NCBI RefSeq assembly: GCF_000620645.1
Contig: NZ_KK211161.1
Span: forward strand, 306,384 to 370,383
Direction of reading: 5' to 3'
Source of the DNA: Nocardioides sp. URHA0032
GTDB taxonomy: Bacteria > Actinomycetota > Actinomycetes > Propionibacteriales > Nocardioidaceae
Length of the DNA stretch: 64,000 nt
In this document: one piece after another, positions 59,863 through 64,000 of the stretch
Layout: each line of letters opens with the position of its first letter
How positions within the stretch are numbered: position 1 is the first letter of the stretch
Translations under genes and position numbers: made by a program
The notes under the pieces: generated by a model
Database searches by the model: none
Seen by the model: the letters and a program-made list of their open reading frames with translations, nothing else
What the model was told of the DNA's origin: nothing

Positions 59863-60165
59863 TCAGGACCGTGCGGTCGAGGTACCCATCGTGGACGGGT
59901 CGCCGAGGTGGTCGCCGCCGTCGCGGTGCACCTTGTCGGCGACCGCGGAGGCCGCCGAGGTCGCCTTCTCCTTGACCGCCCCCGCGACGGCCGGCGCCTG
60001 CGTGGCGACGGTCTCCTGGGCCTTGCTCGCCGCCGACTGCACGGTCGGGTTCCCGGCGAGCCTGGTCGCGCCGGACTTGATCTGCTCGTAGCGCTCGCGG
60101 CCCGCGCGGGAGCCGAGCACGTAGCCGGCTGCGAAGCCGACCAGCAGGCTGGACTTGCTGAACAT
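59863..60165 (-). CDS. YtxH-like small envelope protein
   Basis: 100 residues. N-terminal hydrophobic segment FSKSSLLVGFAAGYVLGSRA typical of YtxH-domain proteins, then an Ala-rich amphipathic helix region (VQSAASKAQETVATQAPAVA). Strong ribosome binding site AGGAGGAACC before ATG 60165. Third of three small envelope genes in a row. Confidence 0.78.
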   Translation of the reverse strand: MFSKSSLLVGFAAGYVLGSRAGRERYEQIKSGATRLAGNPTVQSAASKAQETVATQAPAVAGAVKEKATSAASAVADKVHRDGGDHLGDPSTMGTSTARS

Positions 60166-60173
60166 GGTTCCTC

Positions 60174-60377
60174 CTAGGAGTGATGGGTACGGCGCCACAC
60201 GGTCAGCCCGACCAGCCCGACGAGGGCGGTGGCGGCGACGACCGCGGCGATCCTCGCGGTCGACCTGGCCTTCGACTCGAGCCGGCCATGGAGCTCGTCG
60301 ATGGTGGCGGCGAGCTGCTCGCGCTGCCGCTCGATGTCGGCCTCGATCTGCTCCGGTGTCGTGCCGTTGGTGCTCAT
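60174..60377 (-). CDS. DUF3618 protein
   Basis: 67 residues: EQIEADIERQREQLAATIDE (helical, charged) followed by a membrane helix (ARIAAVVAATALVGLVGLTV) and a basic end. This is the DUF3618 layout common next to holin-like and YtxH genes. Overlaps the upstream gene by ATGA. Confidence 0.82.
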   Translation of the reverse strand: MSTNGTTPEQIEADIERQREQLAATIDELHGRLESKARSTARIAAVVAATALVGLVGLTVWRRTHHS

Positions 60378-60769
60378 ACGTGGGCCTTCACGGTGGCGAC
60401 GTCCTGCTTGACGCCCGCGAGGGCCTGCTCCGGCACCGGCGGCACGGCCTGCTCGAGCTCCTTCCGACCCCCGAGGGCAGCGCCCAAGGCGCCGATCAGC
60501 AGCACACCGGCCACGATCAGGCCGGCGGCCCACAGCGGCAGCACGAGCGCGAGCGCGATGATCGCCGTCGCGATCAGCACGCCGGCCGCGAAGAACGCCA
60601 GCAGGCCGGCGAGGCTGAACATGCCGATCCCCAGCCCGGCCCGTCTGCCCTTCTGGCTGAGCTCGGCCTGCGCCAGCCTGATCTCGCTGCGGACCAGCTC
60701 GGGGATCTGCTCCGACAGCCGGTGCACGATCGCCCCGAGTGGCTCGTCCGTGGTGGTCGGGTCGCTCAT
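60374..60769 (-). CDS. holin-like DUF1469 superfamily membrane protein
   Basis: 131 residues. Amphipathic N-terminal helix (IVHRLSEQIPELVRSEIRLA), two membrane helices (about 48-70 and 76-98), charged tail. Matches the actinobacterial phage-holin-family/DUF1469 proteins; these are chromosomal and not evidence of a prophage. First gene of the three-gene small envelope operon. Confidence 0.82.
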   Translation of the reverse strand: MSDPTTTDEPLGAIVHRLSEQIPELVRSEIRLAQAELSQKGRRAGLGIGMFSLAGLLAFFAAGVLIATAIIALALVLPLWAAGLIVAGVLLIGALGAALGGRKELEQAVPPVPEQALAGVKQDVATVKAHV

Positions 60770-60806
60770 AGGGAGCCGGTGCCCAGCGGACCGGGACCGG
60801 AAACCG

Positions 60807-61718
60807 TCAGCTCTCGAGGAGTGACCAGGCGATCCCGTCCAGGATGTCCGCCTCGGACACGACGAGCGAGGGGACACCGGCGCGTCGAAGCACCCGCGAC
60901 AGGATCAGCACCCCCGCGTCGATGACGTCGGCACGGCCGGGGTGCATCGACGGCAGCGCCCGACGCTCGTCGACGGTCATCGCGACCAGCCGGTCCACGG
61001 TCGCCTGGATCGTCTCGATCGGGAACACCGCCTGGTCCACGGCCGTCCGGTCGTAGGCCGGCAGGTCGAGCGCCACGGCCGCCAGCTGCGTCACGGTGCC
61101 GGCGACGCCGACCGCCGCCGCGGCGTCGGCGGGCGTCACCGGGCAGGCGTCGAGGTGCGCGTCGATGTCGGCGATGCACGCCTCGACCTCGGACCGGGTC
61201 GGCGGGTCGGAGTGCAGGTGCCGCTCGTGCAGCCGCACCGAGCCGATGTCCATGGAGTACGCCGCGTCCGGGGCGGAGCCGCCGAGGATCAGCTCGGTCG
61301 AGCCGCCGCCGATGTCGATCACGAGCACCGGCTCGGCGGGGGGCGTGCGGAGGTTGCGCACCGCGCCGTCGAAGGACAGCGCCGCCTCCTCGCTGCCGCT
61401 GACCACCTCGGGCTCGACGCCCAGCCGGGAGCGGACACCCGCCACGAACACGTCCGAGTTCGACGCGTCCCGGGTCGCGGACGTCGCCACGAACCGGACG
61501 CGGGACGGTGGCACGGCGTACGCCCGGATGATCTCGGCGTACTCGTCGATGGCGGAGAACGCCCGCTCCAGGGCCTCGTCGGCGATCCGCCCCGTGCGGT
61601 CCAGGTCCTGTCCGAGCCGCACCATCCGCTGCTCGCGGACGTCGACCTCGGGCAGGGCGCCCACGAGCAGCTTGATGGTGTTGGTGCCGCAGTCGATCGC
61701 GGCCACGCGCCCGGTCAT
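60807..61718 (-). CDS. ppx: Ppx/GppA-family phosphatase (exopolyphosphatase)
   Basis: 303 residues, single ASKHA-type domain: AAIDCGTNTIKLLV, TSATRDASNSDVFV, SGSEEAALSFDGA, VLVIDIGGGSTELILGG. Splits phosphate from polyphosphate or pppGpp. Last gene of the eno - ftsB-like - DUF501 - ppx string known from mycobacteria; ATG overlaps the DUF501 stop (ATGA). Confidence 0.92.
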   Translation of the reverse strand: MTGRVAAIDCGTNTIKLLVGALPEVDVREQRMVRLGQDLDRTGRIADEALERAFSAIDEYAEIIRAYAVPPSRVRFVATSATRDASNSDVFVAGVRSRLGVEPEVVSGSEEAALSFDGAVRNLRTPPAEPVLVIDIGGGSTELILGGSAPDAAYSMDIGSVRLHERHLHSDPPTRSEVEACIADIDAHLDACPVTPADAAAAVGVAGTVTQLAAVALDLPAYDRTAVDQAVFPIETIQATVDRLVAMTVDERRALPSMHPGRADVIDAGVLILSRVLRRAGVPSLVVSEADILDGIAWSLLES

Positions 61719-62194
61719 ACGCAGGGCCCGGAGTCCCACCAGGCGCCGAGCCGGTCGAGCACCTCGTCGCCGAGCGGGTTCACGCCCCGGCCCTGCGCGA
61801 GCGCCTGCCCGGCCAGCACGTGCAGGCACTTGACGCGGTCCGGCATCCCGCCGGCGGAGATCCCCTCGATCTCGGGCACCTCGCCGAGGGTGGCCCGGTA
61901 CGACAGGTAGGCCTGGTGCGCGTCCCGGTACGACGTTGCGAGCGCCTCGTCGTCGGACAGCCGGTCCTGCATCTCCTTCATCAGGCCCGAGCCCTCGAGG
62001 GTGCCGATCCGCGACGCCGCCCGGGGGCAGGTCAGGTAGAACGTCGTCGGGAACGGCGTGCCGTTCGGAAGCCGCGGCTCGGTGGTGACCACGTCGGGGT
62101 TGCCGCACGGGCACCGGTGGCCGATGTCGTGGACGGCTCGCGGCTCGCGGCCGAGCTGGGCCTCGATGGCGGCGACGTCCTCGGGCTCGATCAC
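61715..62194 (-). CDS. DUF501 protein
   Basis: 159 residues. HRCPCGNPDVVTTEPRLPNG and TFYLTCPRAASRIGTLEGSG are diagnostic, with cysteines that may bind a metal. Function unknown; conserved between the ftsB-like gene and ppx in actinobacteria. GTG lies 6 bases after CATGAT. Confidence 0.9.
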   Translation of the reverse strand: MIEPEDVAAIEAQLGREPRAVHDIGHRCPCGNPDVVTTEPRLPNGTPFPTTFYLTCPRAASRIGTLEGSGLMKEMQDRLSDDEALATSYRDAHQAYLSYRATLGEVPEIEGISAGGMPDRVKCLHVLAGQALAQGRGVNPLGDEVLDRLGAWWDSGPCV

Positions 62195-62200
62195 CCCTCG

Positions 62201-62206
62201 ATCATG
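62201..62206 (-). promoter_or_regulatory. possible -10 of leaderless promoter
   Basis: CATGAT on the minus strand, 6 bases before the GTG at 62194. Confidence 0.35.
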
Positions 62207-62300
62207 CCAGCACCCGCTGGCCGAGCAGCGAGCGCCGGCGAGCGCCGCTACTTGACCTGGCGGCCGCCTCCCGGCCCTCGCAGGCTCGGTCCGGGGCCGC

Positions 62301-62837
62301 TCACTTCTCGTCGATCTTCGACGGCGGCGGGGGCTCGGGCCGGGGCGGGTTCCCGGCCAGCTCGACCGACTGCCACGCCGTCGACCACCAGGCCGTGGGC
62401 GGCTTCCGCGCGACCGTCGAGGGGTCGGTGAGCTCGCTGCTCCGCTCGATCGGGTCGCCGTTCTCGTCGAGGACGACGTAGGACGTCTCGCCGGGCATCA
62501 CGTAGTTCAGCTCCCGCGCCTGCTGCCGGACGTACGCCGGGTCCTCCCAGCGGGCCTTCTCCCGCTCGAGGTCCTCGATGCTGGCCTGGCGCAGCGCGAT
62601 CTGGTCCTTGAGGTCGCTGATGTGCTCCCGCTGCTGCAGGTAGGCCCGCAGCGAGGACGCGTAGCTCACCGTGAGGACCGCGACCACGAGCACCAGGATC
62701 GCTGCCCGGCCGGTGAAACGCGGCCGGCGCGCCTCGACGGCGGCGGCCGGTCCGGCGGCGACCCGCGGCGCCGGTCGTCGGGGCACGCTCCGGCCACGGG
62801 GTCCGCGCGACGGCGTACGTCGGGACTCGGAGGGCAT
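62301..62837 (-). CDS. ftsB: septum formation initiator (FtsB/DivIC-like) protein
   Basis: 178 residues. A basic, disordered N terminus of about 40 residues, a single membrane helix (ILVLVVAVLTVSYASSL, about 46-62), then a coiled coil (QREHISDLKDQIALRQASIE) and a Pro-rich end. Acts in the FtsQLB complex that starts septal peptidoglycan synthesis. AGGAGGC precedes the ATG; 15-base gap after eno. Confidence 0.88.
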   Translation of the reverse strand: MPSESRRTPSRGPRGRSVPRRPAPRVAAGPAAAVEARRPRFTGRAAILVLVVAVLTVSYASSLRAYLQQREHISDLKDQIALRQASIEDLEREKARWEDPAYVRQQARELNYVMPGETSYVVLDENGDPIERSSELTDPSTVARKPPTAWWSTAWQSVELAGNPPRPEPPPPSKIDEK

Positions 62838-62852
62838 GCCTCCTAGGTTCGC

Positions 62853-64000
62853 TCAGGCACCGTACCGAGGGAACGCCGACGCGCCGGAGTAGCGCGCGGC
62901 ATCTCCCAGCTCGTCCTCGATCCGAAGCAGCTGGTTGTACTTCGCGACCCGGTCGGAGCGCGCCGGGGCACCGGTCTTGATCTGGCCGCAGTTCACCGCC
63001 ACGGCCAGGTCGGCGATCGTCGTGTCCTCCGTCTCGCCGGAGCGGTGGCTCATCATGCAGCGGAAGCCGTTGCGGTGCGCGAGCTCGACGGAGTCCAGGG
63101 TCTCGGTGAGCGAGCCGATCTGGTTGACCTTGACCAGCAACGCGTTGGCCTGCCCGCCGCTGATGCCGCGCTGCAGCCGCTCGACGTTGGTGACGAACAG
63201 GTCGTCGCCGACGATCTGGGTCCTGGTGCCGAGCTGGTCGGTGATCGCCTTCCAGCCCTCCCAGTCGTCCTCGTCGAGCGGATCCTCGATGGAGACGATC
63301 GGGTACGACGCGACCAGGTCGGCGTAGTAGGCGGTCATCTCCTCGGCGGACTTCGTGCCGCCCTCGAAGGCGTAGGCGCCGTTCTCGTAGAACTCCGAGG
63401 CTGCGACGTCCATCGCCAGCGCGATGTCCTTGCCCAGGGAGAGGCCGGCGGCCGCGACGGCCTCGGCGATCAGGTCCAGCGCGGCCCGGTTGCTGTCCAG
63501 GTTCGGCGCGAACCCACCCTCGTCGCCGAGGCCGGTCGAGAGGCCCTTCTTCTTCAGCACCGACTTGAGCGCGTGGTAGACCTCGGCGCCCGCGCGCAGC
63601 GCCTCGCGGAACGACGCCGCCCCGATCGGCGCGATCATGAACTCCTGGACGTCGACGTTCGAGTCGGCGTGCGAGCCGCCGTTGAGGATGTTCATCATCG
63701 GCACCGGGAGCAGGTGTGCGTTCGGCCCGCCGACGTAGCGGTACAGCGGCAGCTGCGCCGAGTCGGCCGCGGCCCGCGCGACCGCGAGCGAGACGCCGAG
63801 GATCGCGTTGGCGCCCAGCTTGGCCTTGTTGGGCGTGCCGTCGAGCTCGAGCATCGTCTGGTCGACCAGCCGCTGGTCGTCGGCGGCGAGGCCCTCCACC
63901 GCCGGCGCGATCGTCTGGATGACGGCGTTGACGGCCTTCTGGACGCCCTTGCCGGCGTACCGGTCGCCGCCGTCGCGCAGCTCGACCGCCTCGAAGGCGC
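62853..64000 (-). CDS. eno: enolase (N-terminal part outside window)
   Basis: 382 codons visible; the frame is open through base 64000. Converts 2-phosphoglycerate to phosphoenolpyruvate. Metal and catalytic elements: ALAMDVAASEFYENG, SIEDPLDEDDWEGW, VGDDLFVTN, LVKVNQIGSLTETL with the catalytic lysine, and MSHRSGETEDTTIADLAVA. The visible start AFEAVELRDGGDRYAGKGVQ lies about 40 residues into the normal protein. Confidence 0.97.
   Translation of the reverse strand, partial: AFEAVELRDGGDRYAGKGVQKAVNAVIQTIAPAVEGLAADDQRLVDQTMLELDGTPNKAKLGANAILGVSLAVARAAADSAQLPLYRYVGGPNAHLLPVPMMNILNGGSHADSNVDVQEFMIAPIGAASFREALRAGAEVYHALKSVLKKKGLSTGLGDEGGFAPNLDSNRAALDLIAEAVAAAGLSLGKDIALAMDVAASEFYENGAYAFEGGTKSAEEMTAYYADLVASYPIVSIEDPLDEDDWEGWKAITDQLGTRTQIVGDDLFVTNVERLQRGISGGQANALLVKVNQIGSLTETLDSVELAHRNGFRCMMSHRSGETEDTTIADLAVAVNCGQIKTGAPARSDRVAKYNQLLRIEDELGDAARYSGASAFPRYGA

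Noticed and set aside
60374..60769. Holin-like gene as a sign of a prophage
   Set aside because: No other phage genes; this family is chromosomal in actinobacteria and lies with DUF3618 and YtxH-type genes.

Overview
The window is chromosomal DNA of a high-GC actinobacterium. It carries the mycothiol conjugate amidase gene mca beside greA, the order eno - ftsB-like - DUF501 - ppx at the right edge, a fused cydDC, and DosR/DosS-like, Rex-like and KstR-like signals. Codon use is strongly G/C-ending throughout. Nocardioides or a close relative in the Nocardioidaceae is my best guess; this is inference, since there is no rRNA here to prove it. Genes are densely packed, convergent neighbours often overlap at their stops, and many genes have a TANNNT hexamer about 6 bases before the start codon, which implies leaderless transcripts.

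Layout. 1-2.5 kb: end of a thiamine-diphosphate enzyme gene coupled to a mandelate-racemase-type enzyme. 2.5-5.4 kb: two-component system plus a repeat-built membrane protein. 5.4-10.2 kb: secreted phosphoesterase, methyltransferase, mca, a DUF4307-like protein and greA. 10.2-10.34 kb: tandem and palindromic repeats. 10.3-16.4 kb: ilvA, AI-2E-type permease, a MutL-like ATPase, metB and msrA. 16.4-19 kb: a disturbed stretch where the 3' end and terminator of msrA recur 0.9 kb downstream, then a ZIP metal transporter behind a palindromic operator, a broken MarR gene and a YCII protein. 19-24.3 kb: signalling cluster (STAS, CheR-PAS, CheB, PAS-ANTAR) without CheA or flagellar genes. 24.3-28.6 kb: ABC1 kinase, MFS transporter and a divergent HxlR-peroxiredoxin fusion. 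28.5-32 kb: six genes chained by 4-base overlaps. 32-34.1 kb: secreted protein, a frameshifted cobalamin-binding-type protein and a DUF2695 protein. 34.1-37.9 kb: AAA ATPase - OsmC - VWA operon. 38-40.4 kb: YchJ, enoyl-CoA hydratase and SGNH hydrolase.

40.4-51.5 kb looks like a hypoxia/redox island: two universal stress proteins, a PPOX protein, a DosS-like kinase and DosR-like regulator, two small membrane proteins, then cydA-cydB-cydDC for the high-affinity bd oxidase. A DosR-like box lies between the stress protein and PPOX genes. The cydA upstream region carries a near-consensus Rex site plus one good and one weak DosR-like box. The natural reading is that the kinase/regulator pair and Rex switch on the oxidase and stress proteins when oxygen falls or NADH rises.

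51.5-53.2 kb: a thiolase/DUF35 pair behind a KstR-like operator, pointing to steroid or lipid side-chain catabolism. 53.2-58.9 kb: cystathionine beta-synthase, an SGNH hydrolase, a YccA-type protein, a membrane protein, a methyltransferase and a tRNA gene with a UAA anticodon but a short variable loop. 59-64 kb: uracil-DNA glycosylase, three small envelope-type proteins, ppx, DUF501, the FtsB-like gene and eno (cut by the window end). Several palindromic intergenic elements recur within the window; one is a roughly 70-base, multi-hairpin element found in opposite orientations 40 kb apart.
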